A stretch of DNA of 36,632 nucleotides from Paracidovorax wautersii. Lineage in GTDB: Bacteria; Pseudomonadota; Gammaproteobacteria; Burkholderiales; Burkholderiaceae_C. Shown here piece by piece: positions 7,635 through 17,404 of this stretch (positions are counted from its first letter, which is position 1; the number at the start of each line of letters is the position of its first letter). Location: positions 1 to 36,632 of the forward strand of contig NZ_FONX01000013.1 of the NCBI RefSeq assembly GCF_900113035.1, given 5' to 3'. The notes under the pieces were generated by a model. The model saw only the letters and a program-made list of their open reading frames with translations. It did not search any database and was not told the DNA's origin. The translations under genes and the position numbers were made by a program.

Positions 7635-10052
7635 TCAGCGCGGCAGCGCGTAGGCCATCAGCGAGTCGCCCATCTTCGTGCCGAAGGAGCCGTGGCCGCC
7701 GGCCATGATGAGTACGTACTGGCGCCCATCGGCCTCGTACGTCATGGGCGTGGCCTGTCCGCCCGCCGGCAGGCGCGCCTCCCACAGCAGATCGCCGTTG
7801 CTCACGTCGTAGGCGCGCAGGTAGTTGTCCTGCGTCGCGGCCACGAACATCACGTTGCCGGCCGTGGAGATGACGCCGCCCAGGCCGGGCACGCCGATCT
7901 TCATGGGCGGCAGCTGGAACAGCGCCGGCAGGCTGTCGCGGATGGTGCCGATGCGCTTCTTCCAGACGACCTCGTGCGACTGCAGATCGACGCCCGTCAC
8001 GAAGCCCCATGCGGGCTGCTTGCACGGCAGTCCGAGCGGCGAGAGGAAGGGGTTGATCTCCACGCCGTAAGGCACGCCGTACATCGGCTGGACACCGTTT
8101 TCGGTGCCGGCGCCGCGTTCGGTGCGCGGGCGGTCGGCCTTCTCGGGAATCAGCCGGCTCACGAAAGGCAGCGCCAGCGGGTTCATCAGGGCGACCTGGC
8201 GGTCCGGGTTGACGGACATGCCGCCCCACTCGAACACGCCCAGGTTGCCCGGGAACACCAGCGTGCCGTTCTCCGACGGCGGGGTGTAGATGCCCTCGTA
8301 GTTCAGGCGGTGGAAGATGATGCGGCAGGCCAGCTGGTCGAACATGGTCGCGCCCCACATCTTGGCGCCGTCCAGGCGCTCTGCGGGCGCCAGATTCAGC
8401 GGCGAGAAGGGCTGCGTGGGCGAATAGCGCTCGCCGCGGGTCTGCGGGCCGCGCTGCACGGTCTGCGGCACCGCCCGCTCCTGCACGGGCAGGATGGGCG
8501 CGCCCGTCGTGCGGTTGAGCACGAACACGTTGCCGGTCTTGGTCAGCACGTAGATGGCCGGCACGGTCTGGCCCGAAGGCAGGCGCAGATCGAGCAGCGA
8601 GGGCTGCGAAGGCACGTCCATGTCCCACAGGTCGTGGTGCGTGGTCTGGAAATGCCAGATCAGCCGGCCGGTGCTGGCGTCGAGCGCCAGCACGGCGTTC
8701 GCATAGCGCTCCTTGAGCTCGGTGCGGTCGCCGCCCCAGATGTCGGGCGTGCCGACGCCGGTCGGCACGTACACCGTGTCGCTGCCCGCGTCATAGGCCA
8801 GGGGCGCCCAGGCGTTCGGCGAGTTGTGCGCGAACACGCCCTTCTCGCCCGGCATCTGGTTCGGGTCCTGCGCGCCGGTATCGAACACCCAGCGCAAGGC
8901 GCCGGTGTTCACGTCGTAGCCGCGGATCACGCCCGACGGCTCCCGGTTGGAGAGGTTGTCCGTCACCGAACCACCGATCACGATGGTGGAGGCCGTCACC
9001 ACGGGCGGCGAGGTGGGGTTGTAGCCGCCGGGGTACGGATAGGGCATGTTGGCCTGCAGATCGATCTCGCCTCCGCGGCCGAAATCGCTGCAGGGCTGGC
9101 CGTTATCGGCATTGACCGCGATCAGGCGGCCGTCGTTGACCGGCAGGATCACCTTGCGCGGGCAGACCGCAGACGGCGCCGAACCCGGCTGGCGCGAGGC
9201 GCTTTTGGCGAAGCGTTCGGAATTGCCCGCGTCGTGATAGGCCACGCCGCGGCAGGTCAGATGCTGGAAGGTGCGGTCGGCCTTGAGCCGGGGGTCGAAG
9301 CGCCACAGGCGCTTGCCGGTGGAGGCATCCAGGGCATCGAGGAACTGGTGGGTCGTGCAGATGAAGACCTTGTCGCCCACCTTGATCGGCGTCACCTCGT
9401 TGGTGGTCTCGCCCGAATCGTTGGCGGTCTTGAAATCTTCGGTGTGATAGGTCCAGGCGACCTTCAGATCCTTGACGTTGCGCTCGTTGATCTGCGCGAG
9501 CGGCGAATAGCGCACGCCGGCTTCCGTCCGGCCGTAGGCAGGCCAGTCCTGGGGGGCGACGCCGGCCACCGGCTGCGCGGCGGCGGGCTGGCTGCGCGCG
9601 ATCGTGCCGTTCACCTCCTGCGGATCATGCAGGAGCGCATAGCCGAGCACGCCCAGCGTGGCTACCATGGCGGCGCCCATCAGCGCCTTGGGCGCCGCGC
9701 TGCGCCCGACGAGAGAGCGCGACGCCCAGGGCAGCAGCAGCCACAGGCCGAACAGGAACCAGATATCCACGCGGGGCGCGAGGGCCCAGAAGTCGGTCCC
9801 GGCCTCCCAGAGGCTCCAGCCCAGCGTCGCGATCAGCCAGACCGCATACAGCCACAGGCTGAGGGTGGAACCCCGCCAGTAGGCCAGCGCCACGGCGGCG
9901 AGCGCGAGCGCTGCCAGCAGGTAATACGCGGAGCCGCCCAGGGCCAGCAGCCAGCCGCCGCCGGCGCCGAGAGCGACGGCCATCACGACCAGCAGGGCCA
10001 GCGTGGCCCCACGCGCCCATGAGCCTGATGTTGTTGTTGTTTCTTTTTTCAT
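7635..10052 (-). CDS. gcd: Membrane-bound PQQ-dependent glucose dehydrogenase
   Basis: 805-aa quinoprotein that oxidises glucose to gluconolactone in the periplasm and passes electrons to ubiquinone. Five hydrophobic segments fill roughly residues 15-150, then an eight-bladed PQQ propeller begins near DWPAYGRTEAGVRYSPLAQI; ETTNEVTPIKVGD, THQFLDALDASTG and TTHHDLWDMDVPSQP are family signatures. The length agrees with E. coli Gcd (796 aa). I chose ATG 10052 because GAGG precedes it by six bases; a GTG at 10058 is the alternative. It needs PQQ, whose synthesis genes are not in the window. It lies upstream of an OprB porin, an association seen in pseudomonads for glucose use. Confidence 0.95.
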   Translation of the reverse strand: MKKETTTTSGSWARGATLALLVVMAVALGAGGGWLLALGGSAYYLLAALALAAVALAYWRGSTLSLWLYAVWLIATLGWSLWEAGTDFWALAPRVDIWFLFGLWLLLPWASRSLVGRSAAPKALMGAAMVATLGVLGYALLHDPQEVNGTIARSQPAAAQPVAGVAPQDWPAYGRTEAGVRYSPLAQINERNVKDLKVAWTYHTEDFKTANDSGETTNEVTPIKVGDKVFICTTHQFLDALDASTGKRLWRFDPRLKADRTFQHLTCRGVAYHDAGNSERFAKSASRQPGSAPSAVCPRKVILPVNDGRLIAVNADNGQPCSDFGRGGEIDLQANMPYPYPGGYNPTSPPVVTASTIVIGGSVTDNLSNREPSGVIRGYDVNTGALRWVFDTGAQDPNQMPGEKGVFAHNSPNAWAPLAYDAGSDTVYVPTGVGTPDIWGGDRTELKERYANAVLALDASTGRLIWHFQTTHHDLWDMDVPSQPSLLDLRLPSGQTVPAIYVLTKTGNVFVLNRTTGAPILPVQERAVPQTVQRGPQTRGERYSPTQPFSPLNLAPAERLDGAKMWGATMFDQLACRIIFHRLNYEGIYTPPSENGTLVFPGNLGVFEWGGMSVNPDRQVALMNPLALPFVSRLIPEKADRPRTERGAGTENGVQPMYGVPYGVEINPFLSPLGLPCKQPAWGFVTGVDLQSHEVVWKKRIGTIRDSLPALFQLPPMKIGVPGLGGVISTAGNVMFVAATQDNYLRAYDVSNGDLLWEARLPAGGQATPMTYEADGRQYVLIMAGGHGSFGTKMGDSLMAYALPR

Positions 10053-10205
10053 GACCACCCTCGTAAAGAAAACAGGGGGTGATTGTGTTGCGTATCAGGC
10101 GCATTGCCATGTAAGCGCATGGCGACAGATGGTTCTGGGAAGCATCCCCCGCGGGCCAGGGGCCGGACTTGCCAAAAGCCCCCTGCCGGCAGCCGCCGCG
10201 CCATG

Positions 10206-10236
10206 AAAAAAGCCCCGCATCCGCGGGGCCTTTTTC
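10206..10236 (-). terminator. Rho-independent terminator after ychF (bidirectional)
   Basis: GCCCCGC-ATCC-GCGGGGC stem (10212-10229), with six T on the minus strand and five T on the plus strand. It lies 48 bases after the ychF stop codon and upstream of gcd, so it separates the two minus-strand genes. The 10053-10205 remainder should hold the gcd promoter, but no clear hexamers were found. Confidence 0.85.
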
Positions 10237-10283
10237 CTGGCATATCCGCCGCCACGGCCCCTGGTAGGGCCCGGCGGCTGGCA

Positions 10284-11378
10284 TCAGACGTTGAACAGGA
10301 AGTTCATCACGTCGCCGTCCTTGACGACGTATTCCTTGCCTTCGGCGCGCATCTTGCCCGCGTCCTTGGCGCCCTGCTCGCCCTTGAAGGCGATGAAGTC
10401 TTCGAAGGCGATGGTCTGCGCGCGGATGAAGCCGCGCTCGAAGTCGCCGTGGATCACGCCGGCCGCCTGGGGCGCGGTGTCGCCCACCTTGATGGTCCAG
10501 GCGCGAACTTCCTTCACACCGGCGGTGAAGTAGGTCTGCAGGCCCAGCAGCTTGAAGCCGGCGCGGATCAGGCGGTTCAGGCCGGGCTCTTCGAGGCCCA
10601 GTTCCTGCAGGAACATGTCGCGGTCTTCGTCTTCCATCTCGGCCATTTCGGCCTCGATCTTGGCGCAGATGGCCACCACCGGGGCGCCCTGGGCTTCGGC
10701 ATAGGCCTTGAGCTTGTCGAGCAGCGGGTTGTTCTCGAAGCCGTCTTCGGCGACGTTGCCCACGAACATGGCGGGCTTGGCCGTGATCAGGCAGAACGGC
10801 TTGAGCAGGGGCGCGTCTTCCTTGCTGACGGGCACCGTGCGCGCGGGCTTGCCCTGGTCGAGCGCGGCCTGGATGGGCGTGAGCAGCGAGACCAGCTTGG
10901 CGGCCTCCTTGTCGTTGCCCGACTTGGCGGCCTTGCTGTAGCGGTTCAGGGCCTTTTCGACGGTGGCGAGGTCGGCCAGGCACAGCTCGGTCTGGATGAC
11001 TTCGATGTCGGCGATCGGGTCCACGCGGCCGGCCACGTGGATCACGTTCGGGTCTTCGAAGCAGCGCACGACGTTGACGATGGCGTCGGTCTCGCGGATG
11101 TGGGCCAGGAACTGGTTGCCCAGGCCTTCGCCCTTGCTGGCACCGGCCACCAGGCCGGCGATGTCCACGAATTCGACGATGGCCGGCACCACGCGCTCGG
11201 GCGTGATGATCTGGGACAGCTGCTGCAGGCGGGGGTCGGGCACCTCCACCACGCCGGTATTGGGCTCGATGGTGCAGAACGGATAGTTCTCGGCGGCGAT
11301 GCCGGCCTTGGTGAGGGCGTTGAAGAGAGTGGACTTGCCCACGTTGGGCAGACCCACGATGCCGCATTTCAGGCTCAT
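10284..11378 (-). CDS. ychF: Ribosome-binding/redox-responsive ATPase YchF
   Basis: 364-aa Obg-related P-loop protein (Ola1/YchF) that prefers ATP, binds ribosomes and takes part in stress and translation control. The P-loop is GLPNVGKST (9-17). Switch II is [19 protein letters not shown], and the altered G4 motif appears in FVGNVAEDG where classical GTPases have NKxD. The C-terminal TGS domain ends with [15 protein letters not shown]. The length is standard. A terminator follows. Upstream on the same strand is the MOSC gene, 134 bases away. Confidence 0.97.
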   Translation of the reverse strand: MSLKCGIVGLPNVGKSTLFNALTKAGIAAENYPFCTIEPNTGVVEVPDPRLQQLSQIITPERVVPAIVEFVDIAGLVAGASKGEGLGNQFLAHIRETDAIVNVVRCFEDPNVIHVAGRVDPIADIEVIQTELCLADLATVEKALNRYSKAAKSGNDKEAAKLVSLLTPIQAALDQGKPARTVPVSKEDAPLLKPFCLITAKPAMFVGNVAEDGFENNPLLDKLKAYAEAQGAPVVAICAKIEAEMAEMEDEDRDMFLQELGLEEPGLNRLIRAGFKLLGLQTYFTAGVKEVRAWTIKVGDTAPQAAGVIHGDFERGFIRAQTIAFEDFIAFKGEQGAKDAGKMRAEGKEYVVKDGDVMNFLFNV

Positions 11379-11512
11379 GGCAGGGCTTTCAGGGTTCGGG
11401 AAGACAAACCGCCGATTTTAAGGGTGCGGCACGCGAAGGCCCCGGGGCACCCGCCCGAAGGCATGCGGAACGCCCCGTATCCGGCCCAACGCCTCAGGAC
11501 GTGTTCACGTTC

Positions 11513-12388
11513 TCAGTCGAAGCGCAGGTCGGCGGCGATGGGCTGGCCCACGCGCAGCCACCGGCCGGCGCCCTCGCCCACGATGGCGTTCATGGCGAAG
11601 CTGATGGCGCCGTCCAGGCGCCGGTCCTGCCGGTAGCGGCGCAGCGCATCGCCCACGGCGGGCGTGCTTTCGGCCGTGGCGGGGTCGATGTCGGGAATGG
11701 GGCAGCGCACGCAGGGCTTGACCAGCTGCAGCCGGACTCCGCCCTCGGGCGTGCCGACGTGGAGCGCATCGATGCGGTCTTCGTCGTGCGCCTCGACGCC
11801 GTCGATCACGATGTTGGGGCGAAAGCGTTCCACGCCCACGGCAGGCTGGCCCGCCGCCAGCAGCCGCTCGTTCAGGCCATCGACCGAGGCCTGGCTCACG
11901 ACCAGCAGCGGGAATCCGTCGGAAAACTGGTTCGGCGCCTCGGCGCCACCCGTCCACTGCAGGCTGGAGAGGCGCCGGTGGGCGGGGTCGAACCGCACCA
12001 GCCGGCAGGCCAGCCCCAGGAAGTCGCTGAACCATTGCGCGGCGAGCTCGCCCATGTCCCGGGCCGGCACCACGTCGTCCCACACGCTCACGCGGGCCGG
12101 CGGGCCGTCCATCGCCTGCAGGGAGACGTGCAGCGCCGGCATGCCCGGGGCCTGCAGCACCATGCGTTCAGGGGTCTGGATCTCGGGCCGCACCAGCGCC
12201 ATGCGGGCATGCCCGCGCTGGGTGAGGAAGGCGCCCTGGCCGTCCACCACCATGAAGGCGCGGTCCAGCGCCAGCCCGGCCGGGGTCAGCAGGGCTTCGC
12301 GCACCTCCACGCCTGCGCAGGACTTGACCGGGTGGACGAACAGGCGGGCGATGCTGCCGCAGAGGTCGAGATCGGGGCGAAAGGTCAC
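11513..12388 (-). CDS. MOSC domain protein with MOSC_N beta-barrel (YcbX-like)
   Basis: 291-aa protein with an N-terminal beta-barrel domain (about 11-125, starting IARLFVHPVKSCAGVEV) and a C-terminal MOSC domain (about 140-285). The family binds molybdenum cofactor and includes YcbX and eukaryotic mARC, which reduce N-hydroxylated compounds. C226 in LVKPCVRCPIPDIDP matches the conserved Mo-liganding cysteine region. The start is GTG at 12388: AGGA lies seven bases upstream and there is no in-frame ATG before the conserved domain. No ferredoxin domain is fused, unlike E. coli YcbX. The substrate is unknown. It is divergent from the UbiH-like gene. Confidence 0.85.
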   Translation of the reverse strand: MTFRPDLDLCGSIARLFVHPVKSCAGVEVREALLTPAGLALDRAFMVVDGQGAFLTQRGHARMALVRPEIQTPERMVLQAPGMPALHVSLQAMDGPPARVSVWDDVVPARDMGELAAQWFSDFLGLACRLVRFDPAHRRLSSLQWTGGAEAPNQFSDGFPLLVVSQASVDGLNERLLAAGQPAVGVERFRPNIVIDGVEAHDEDRIDALHVGTPEGGVRLQLVKPCVRCPIPDIDPATAESTPAVGDALRRYRQDRRLDGAISFAMNAIVGEGAGRWLRVGQPIAADLRFD

Positions 12389-12516
12389 GGGGCGGTCCTG
12401 GAAGGCACGGATGGGGCAGCGAAGCGGCCGAGAAAGACAGGAGCGGGATTTTGCCCCTCGGCCAGGGACATCGCCGCATCGCGCGTGCCGGGGAACGCCG
12501 GCTCCTACAATCCGGC

Positions 12517-13659
12517 ATGGCGCAAACTTTCGATGTCTGTATCCGTGGGGCCGGTGTAGTCGGCCGCACGCTCGCACTGCTCTTGGCCCGCGAACGGCTG
12601 CGGGTAGCCCTGGTGGGCAGCCCCGCCACCGACGCGGCACCCGCTGCTGCCGACATCCGCGCCTATGCGCTGAACGCGGCCTCCCGCAGCCTGCTCGAAT
12701 CCGTGCGCAGCTGGCCCGACGCCGCCCACGCCACCGCCGTGCGGCAGATGGAAGTGCATGGCGACCAGAGCGGCCGGGTCACCTTCGACGCGGCCCGCCA
12801 GAGCGCGGATGCCCTGGCCTGGATCGTGGACGTTCCCGCGCTCGAAGCGCGCCTGGCCGAGGCCGTGCGCTTCCAGCCCCAGGTGGAGCTGGTGCCCGCC
12901 CCGGTGCCCGCCCCGCTCACCGTCATCTGCGAAGGCCGCGCCAGCAGCACCCGCCAGGAGCTGGGCGTGGAATTCGACGTCACGCCCTACGCGCAGCACG
13001 CCATCGCCACCCGCCTGCACTGCGAACGCCCGCACGGGCAGGTCGCGCGCCAATGGTTCCTGCCCGACGGCATCCTCGCCTTCCTGCCGCTGGACGGCGC
13101 CGAGGGGAACTCCGTCGCCGTGGTGTGGTCAGTCCCCCAGGAACAGGCCGCCGAGCGCATGGCCCTGGATGCCGAAACGTTCGCCCATCGCCTGCAGGAC
13201 GCGAGCCAGAACGCCCTGGGCACGCTGCAGCAAGTCGGCGGCCGGGCCTGCTGGCCGCTGCAGCAGGCCCGCGCCCGCCGCTGGTGCGGCGCCATGCCGG
13301 TGCAGCCGGCCAAGGGCGCGCAGCGTACCTGGGTGCTGGCGGGCGATGCGGCGCACACGGTGCATCCGCTGGCCGGCCAGGGCCTGAACCTGGGACTGGC
13401 CGATGCCGAGGCGCTGGCGCGTCTGCTGCGCGAACGCGACTACTGGCGCGGCATCGGCGACATGCGGCTGCTGCGGCGCTACGAGCGCGAGCGCAAGGCG
13501 GGCCTGCTGCCGCTGGGCCTGACGATGGACGGGCTGCAGCAGCTGTTCGCGCGCACCGAAGCGCCCGTGCAGGCCGTGCGCAACTGGGGCATGCAGGGCT
13601 TCCAGCTCAGCGGCCCGCTCAAGGACTGGGTCGCCACCCGGGCCATGGGCCTGCGCTGA
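12517..13659 (+). CDS. UbiH/UbiF/COQ6-family FAD-dependent monooxygenase
   Basis: 380-aa flavoprotein hydroxylase of the ubiquinone-biosynthesis type. The N-terminal Rossmann motif is GAGVVG (11-16) and the second FAD motif is LAGDAAHTVHPLAGQGLNLG with G276-D277. The family adds hydroxyl groups to the ring of ubiquinone precursors, which fits an aerobic betaproteobacterium. The exact ring position cannot be read from sequence; the neighbouring genes give no help. No Shine-Dalgarno is present, and a TACAAT (12506-12511) lies only five bases before the ATG, which suggests a leaderless transcript. Related FAD monooxygenases of other pathways are the alternative. Confidence 0.83.
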   Translation: MAQTFDVCIRGAGVVGRTLALLLARERLRVALVGSPATDAAPAAADIRAYALNAASRSLLESVRSWPDAAHATAVRQMEVHGDQSGRVTFDAARQSADALAWIVDVPALEARLAEAVRFQPQVELVPAPVPAPLTVICEGRASSTRQELGVEFDVTPYAQHAIATRLHCERPHGQVARQWFLPDGILAFLPLDGAEGNSVAVVWSVPQEQAAERMALDAETFAHRLQDASQNALGTLQQVGGRACWPLQQARARRWCGAMPVQPAKGAQRTWVLAGDAAHTVHPLAGQGLNLGLADAEALARLLRERDYWRGIGDMRLLRRYERERKAGLLPLGLTMDGLQQLFARTEAPVQAVRNWGMQGFQLSGPLKDWVATRAMGLR

Positions 13660-13725
13660 TCCGGCACGCCGAATCACCGGAACACCTCTTCATTCAGTGA
13701 ACGAACGACGACGAAGGACACGACA

Positions 13726-14454
13726 TTGAAAGCGAAACCACTCCTCCCCGCCCTGCTGGCCGCCGCCACCCTGGCCCTGAGCTTCGGCGCCCATGCGCAG
13801 GAGGCCGAGATCCGCAAGGCCCTGGGCCAGCGCATTCCGCAGTTCGGCAAGATCGATGAAGTGGTGGCCACGCCCATGAAGGGCCTCTACGAAGTGCGCG
13901 TGGGCACCGACGTGTTCTACACCGACGCCAAGGGCAACTACATCATCCAGGGCGAGCTGATCGACACGCAGGCGCGCCGCAACCTGACCGAAGACCGCAT
14001 CAACAAGCTGACGGCGATCGACTTCTCCGCCCTGCCCCTGAAGGACGCGTTCACCATCGTGCGCGGCAACGGCAAGCGCAAGCTGGCGGTGTTCGAAGAC
14101 CCGAACTGCGGCTACTGCAAGCGGTTCGAGAAGGACCTGCAGAACGTGGACAACGTCACGGTCTATCTGTTCCTCTACCCCATCCTGAGCCCCGATTCGG
14201 CCGAGAAGTCGCGCAACCTCTGGTGCGCCAAGGATCGCGCCGCCGCCTGGCAGGACCTGATGGTGCGCGACAAGGTGCCCGAGGCCGCCACCTGCGACAC
14301 CGGCGCCGTGCAGCGCAACCTGGCCTTCGGCAAGAAGCACAAGATCACCGGCACGCCCACCGTGCTGTTCGCCGACGGCACGCGCGTGCCGGGCGCCATC
14401 GGCGCCGCCGCGATCGAAAAGCGCTTCGCCGAAATCGGCACCGCCAGCAACTGA
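13726..14454 (+). CDS. dsbC: Periplasmic thiol:disulfide isomerase DsbC
   Basis: 242-aa precursor with a Sec signal peptide (about 1-24, ending AHA-Q). The DsbC/G N-terminal dimerisation domain (about 25-90) is followed by a thioredoxin fold with the active site C128-G-Y-C131 in FEDPNCGYCKRF, the DsbC-type motif, and a cis-proline loop TGTPT. It isomerises wrong disulfides in the periplasm and is kept reduced by DsbD. The start is TTG at 13726, with AAGGA seven bases upstream and no in-frame ATG before the signal peptide. A strong terminator follows. Confidence 0.93.
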   Translation: MKAKPLLPALLAAATLALSFGAHAQEAEIRKALGQRIPQFGKIDEVVATPMKGLYEVRVGTDVFYTDAKGNYIIQGELIDTQARRNLTEDRINKLTAIDFSALPLKDAFTIVRGNGKRKLAVFEDPNCGYCKRFEKDLQNVDNVTVYLFLYPILSPDSAEKSRNLWCAKDRAAAWQDLMVRDKVPEAATCDTGAVQRNLAFGKKHKITGTPTVLFADGTRVPGAIGAAAIEKRFAEIGTASN

Positions 14455-14491
14455 CGACCGCCTGCGGCCCAGGCCGCAAGCTCTTCTTCAC

Positions 14492-14525
14492 GGGCGCTGC
14501 CGCCACCATGGCAGCGCCCTTCTTT
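14492..14525 (+). terminator. Rho-independent terminator after dsbC
   Basis: Perfect ten-base-pair stem GGGCGCTGCC / GGCAGCGCCC (14492-14501 and 14510-14519) with an eight-base loop, followed by TTCTTT. It lies 38 bases past the dsbC stop and 30 bases before the next start codon. Confidence 0.88.
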
Positions 14526-14554
14526 CCTGTATTGGCGCATCCGCCATCCCGTCC

Positions 14555-16339
14555 ATGCCCGCAGCACCCCGCTCCCCGTCTTCCGCCGGCCCGGTCCACT
14601 ACCGTGTCGAAGCCGCCGACCCGCACGCCCATCTGTATGCGGTGACGCTCACCGTGGCGGCGCCCGCGGCGCGGCAGGAGCTGTCCCTGCCCGTCTGGAT
14701 TCCCGGCAGCTACCTGGTGCGCGAGTTCTCCAAGAACCTGCAGTCGCTGCGGGCCACGCAGAACGGCGAGCCGGTCGCTCTCAAGCAGTTGGACAAGCAC
14801 CGCTGGCAGGCCCAGTGCAAGAAAGGCTCGCCGCTGGTGCTGACCTATCAGGTGGTGGCCTATGACACCTCGGTGCGCACCGCCTGGCTGGACGCCTCGC
14901 GCGGCTTCTTCAACGGCACCAGCCTCTGCCTGCGCGTGCACGGCCAGGAATCCGCGGCCCATACGCTGGAAGTCGTCCGCACGCCGGCCTTGAGCGGCTG
15001 GTCGGTCGCCACCGGCCTTGCGCCCGCCAAGGTCACGCGCCAGGGCTTCGGCACCTACCGGGCCGCCGACTACGACGAACTGGTGGACTGCCCCGTGGAG
15101 ATGGGCCCGTTCTGGAGCGCCCGCTTCACGGCCTGCGGCGTGCCGCACCGCCTGGTGGTGGCCGGCGCCGCGCCCTCCTTCGACGGCGAACGCCTGGTGG
15201 CCGACACGCGCCGCATCTGCGAGGAGCTGATCCGCTTCTGGCACGGCCCCTCGCCCAAGCCGCCGCACGGCAGCTACGTCTTCATGCTGAACGTGGTGGA
15301 CGACGGCTACGGCGGGCTGGAGCACCGCAACTCCACCGCCCTCATCTGCGGCCGGCGCGACCTGCCCCGCCAGGGCGAGGCCCGCACGCCCGAGGGCTAC
15401 ACCACGCTGCTGGGCCTCATCAGCCACGAGTATTTCCACACCTGGAACGTCAAGCGCCTGCGCCCTTCCGAGTTCGCGCGCTACGACTACGGCCAGGAGA
15501 ACTACACCGAACTGCTCTGGTTCTTCGAGGGCTTCACCAGCTACTACGACGACCTGCTGCTGCGCCGCTGCGGCCTGCTGGACGATGCCGCCTACCTGCG
15601 CCTGCTGACCAAGGCCGCCAACCAGGTGCTGCAGACGCCCGGCCGGCACGTGCAGTCGGTGGCCGAGGCGAGCTTCGACGCCTGGATCAAGTACTACCGC
15701 CAGGACGAGAACACGCCCAACGCCACGGTGAGCTACTACACCAAGGGCTCGCTGGTGGCCCTGTGCCTGGACCTGGCCCTGCGGCGCGAAGGCCGCACCA
15801 CGCTGGACGCGGTCATGCGCGGCCTCTGGCAGCGCTGCGCCGGCGGTCCCATGAAGGAGGCCGACCTGCTGCAGGTGCTCAAGTCGCTCTCGGGCCGGGA
15901 CTGGTCCCGCGAGATCGCGGCCTGGGCGCACGGCACGCAGGACCTGCCGCTGGCCGAGCTGCTGGCCGCCCACGGCGTCACGCTGCACGAAGAAGCCCCG
16001 CAATGGGCGCAGCGCCTGGGCCTGCGGGTGGGCGAATCGGGCGGCCTGCAGGCCAAGGTCGTGCTGCGCGGCGGGCTGGCCGAAAAGGCGGGCTTCATGG
16101 CGGGCGACGAGTGGCTGGGGGTGGAAACGCCCGAGGGAGGCGCCTGGCGCCTGACGAAGCTCGAAGACCTGCCGCTCTATGCCGGCTCCGCCACCCAGGT
16201 CACGGCCCTCGTCGCGCGCGACCGGCGCCTGATGCGGCTGACGCTGGACCTGCAGCCGCAGCCCGGACGCGCGGCGGACACCGTGCGCCTGGCCGTCACC
16301 GACGCGGCCGCCGCCGCCCGCTGGCTGGCGCCGCAGTGA
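14555..16339 (+). CDS. M61-family metallopeptidase with PDZ domain
   Basis: 594-aa protein of the glycyl-aminopeptidase (M61) family. The N-terminal beta domain (about 10-190) precedes a catalytic domain with the zinc motif H291-E292-YF-H295 ([15 protein letters not shown]). The third ligand is probably E325 in [12 protein letters not shown], a gluzincin arrangement also strongly typical of M61. A PDZ domain follows at about 480-565 ([32 protein letters not shown]). No signal peptide is visible, so it is probably cytoplasmic. The physiological substrate is unknown. The start at 14555 lacks a good Shine-Dalgarno, but no better one is seen before the conserved domain. Confidence 0.9.
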   Translation: MPAAPRSPSSAGPVHYRVEAADPHAHLYAVTLTVAAPAARQELSLPVWIPGSYLVREFSKNLQSLRATQNGEPVALKQLDKHRWQAQCKKGSPLVLTYQVVAYDTSVRTAWLDASRGFFNGTSLCLRVHGQESAAHTLEVVRTPALSGWSVATGLAPAKVTRQGFGTYRAADYDELVDCPVEMGPFWSARFTACGVPHRLVVAGAAPSFDGERLVADTRRICEELIRFWHGPSPKPPHGSYVFMLNVVDDGYGGLEHRNSTALICGRRDLPRQGEARTPEGYTTLLGLISHEYFHTWNVKRLRPSEFARYDYGQENYTELLWFFEGFTSYYDDLLLRRCGLLDDAAYLRLLTKAANQVLQTPGRHVQSVAEASFDAWIKYYRQDENTPNATVSYYTKGSLVALCLDLALRREGRTTLDAVMRGLWQRCAGGPMKEADLLQVLKSLSGRDWSREIAAWAHGTQDLPLAELLAAHGVTLHEEAPQWAQRLGLRVGESGGLQAKVVLRGGLAEKAGFMAGDEWLGVETPEGGAWRLTKLEDLPLYAGSATQVTALVARDRRLMRLTLDLQPQPGRAADTVRLAVTDAAAAARWLAPQ

Positions 16340-16403
16340 CTGTCGGCCCGAGGGGGCCTTCGGTATAGTCTGCGCACCACCACACGACAGACGGAGACAC
16401 CCC

Positions 16404-17183
16404 TTGGCCTACGAAGTCATCGCAGTCCGCACCGAGGCGGACAAGGTCGGCATCATCACGCTGAACCGGCCCAAGCAGCTCAATGCCCTGAACGACCAGC
16501 TGATGAACGAGCTGGGCGATGCGCTCGCCGCCTTCGATGCGGACGAGCGCATCGGCTGCATCATCATCACGGGCAGCGAGAAGGCCTTCGCGGCCGGCGC
16601 GGACATCAGCGCCATGGCCAAGTACAGCTTCACCGACGTGTACAAGGGTGACTACATCACCCGCAACTGGGAACGCATCCGCTCCGTGCGCAAGCCGGTG
16701 ATCGCCGCCGTGAGCGGCTTCGCACTGGGCGGCGGCTGCGAGCTGGCGATGATGTGCGACTTCATCATCGCCGCCGACAACGCCAGGTTCGGCCAGCCCG
16801 AGATCAAGCTGGGCGTCATCCCCGGCGCGGGCGGCACGCAGCGCCTGCCGCGCGCCGTGGGCAAGTCCAAGGCCATGGACATGGCCCTCACCGGCCGCAT
16901 GATGGATGCCGCCGAGGCCGAGCGCGCGGGCCTGGTCAGCCGCGTGGTGCCCTACGACAAGCTGGAAAGCGAGGCCCTGGGCGCGGCCCTGGTCATCGCC
17001 GGCTTCTCGCAGATCGCGGTCATGGCCGCCAAGGAATCGGTCAACCGGGCCTTCGAAGGCTCGCTCTCCGACGGCGTGATGTTCGAGCGCCGGCTGTTCC
17101 ACGCCCTGTTCGCCACCCAGGATCAGAAGGAAGGCATGGACGCCTTCATCAACAAACGCGCGGCGAACTTCACACACAGCTAA
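16404..17183 (+). CDS. Enoyl-CoA hydratase (crotonase family)
   Basis: 259-aa crotonase that hydrates trans-2-enoyl-CoA to 3-hydroxyacyl-CoA in beta-oxidation or related degradation. The oxyanion-hole segments are [11 protein letters not shown] (61-71) and [13 protein letters not shown] (107-119). The two catalytic glutamates are present as E113 and E133 ([20 protein letters not shown]), with the 20-residue spacing of rat mitochondrial hydratase, which it closely resembles. The start is TTG at 16404, with GGAG seven bases upstream. A TATAGT at 16364-16369 could be its -10. It stands alone, without other beta-oxidation genes. The promoter of the following tRNA overlaps its 3' end. Confidence 0.94.
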   Translation: MAYEVIAVRTEADKVGIITLNRPKQLNALNDQLMNELGDALAAFDADERIGCIIITGSEKAFAAGADISAMAKYSFTDVYKGDYITRNWERIRSVRKPVIAAVSGFALGGGCELAMMCDFIIAADNARFGQPEIKLGVIPGAGGTQRLPRAVGKSKAMDMALTGRMMDAAEAERAGLVSRVVPYDKLESEALGAALVIAGFSQIAVMAAKESVNRAFEGSLSDGVMFERRLFHALFATQDQKEGMDAFINKRAANFTHS

Positions 17184-17197
17184 AATTGCCCTATAAT
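17169..17197 (+). promoter_or_regulatory. Sigma-70 promoter of tRNA-Met
   Basis: TTCACA (17169-17174, five of six to the -35 consensus), a 17-base spacer and a perfect TATAAT (17192-17197). Initiation would fall near 17204-17205, just before the tRNA at 17208. The -35 element lies inside the last codons of the hydratase gene. Confidence 0.85.
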
Positions 17198-17207
17198 TTG
17201 AGGCTTC

Positions 17208-17284
17208 GGTGGTATAGCTCAGTTGGTTAGAGCGCAGCATTCATAATGCTGATGTCGGTGGTTCAAGTCCACCTACCACCACCA
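17208..17284 (+). tRNA. tRNA-Met (CAT), elongator type
   Basis: 77 bases including the encoded CCA. Acceptor arms GGTGGTA / TACCACC pair fully, the anticodon stem is CAGCA/TGCTG with loop TTCATAA (anticodon CAT at 17242-17244), and the T-arm is GGTGG-TTCAAGT-CCACC. The G1-C72 pair argues against initiator tRNA, which has an unpaired end; tRNA-Ile with a modified CAT is less likely from the acceptor sequence. Confidence 0.95.
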
Positions 17285-17292
17285 AACAAGAA

Positions 17293-17321
17293 ACCCACAG
17301 TGCCTGCACTGTGGGTTTTTT
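17293..17321 (+). terminator. Rho-independent terminator of tRNA-Met
   Basis: ACCCACAGTGC / GCACTGTGGGT perfect eleven-base arms (17293-17303, 17306-17316) followed by a run of T. It starts eight bases after the tRNA, so this is a monocistronic tRNA unit. Confidence 0.93.
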
Positions 17322-17404
17322 CTTTGGGCGGCGCCTTTGCCCCACGGCGCCGCATTGGCCTGCCGCCTTCCTAGAATCACGCCTTCAGCCCCTGGATGTA
17401 CACC

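Noticed and set aside
17208-17284. Initiator tRNA-fMet or tRNA-Ile2
   Set aside because: The acceptor stem is fully paired from G1-C72, unlike initiator tRNA, and the acceptor sequence fits elongator tRNA-Met better than lysidine tRNA-Ile.
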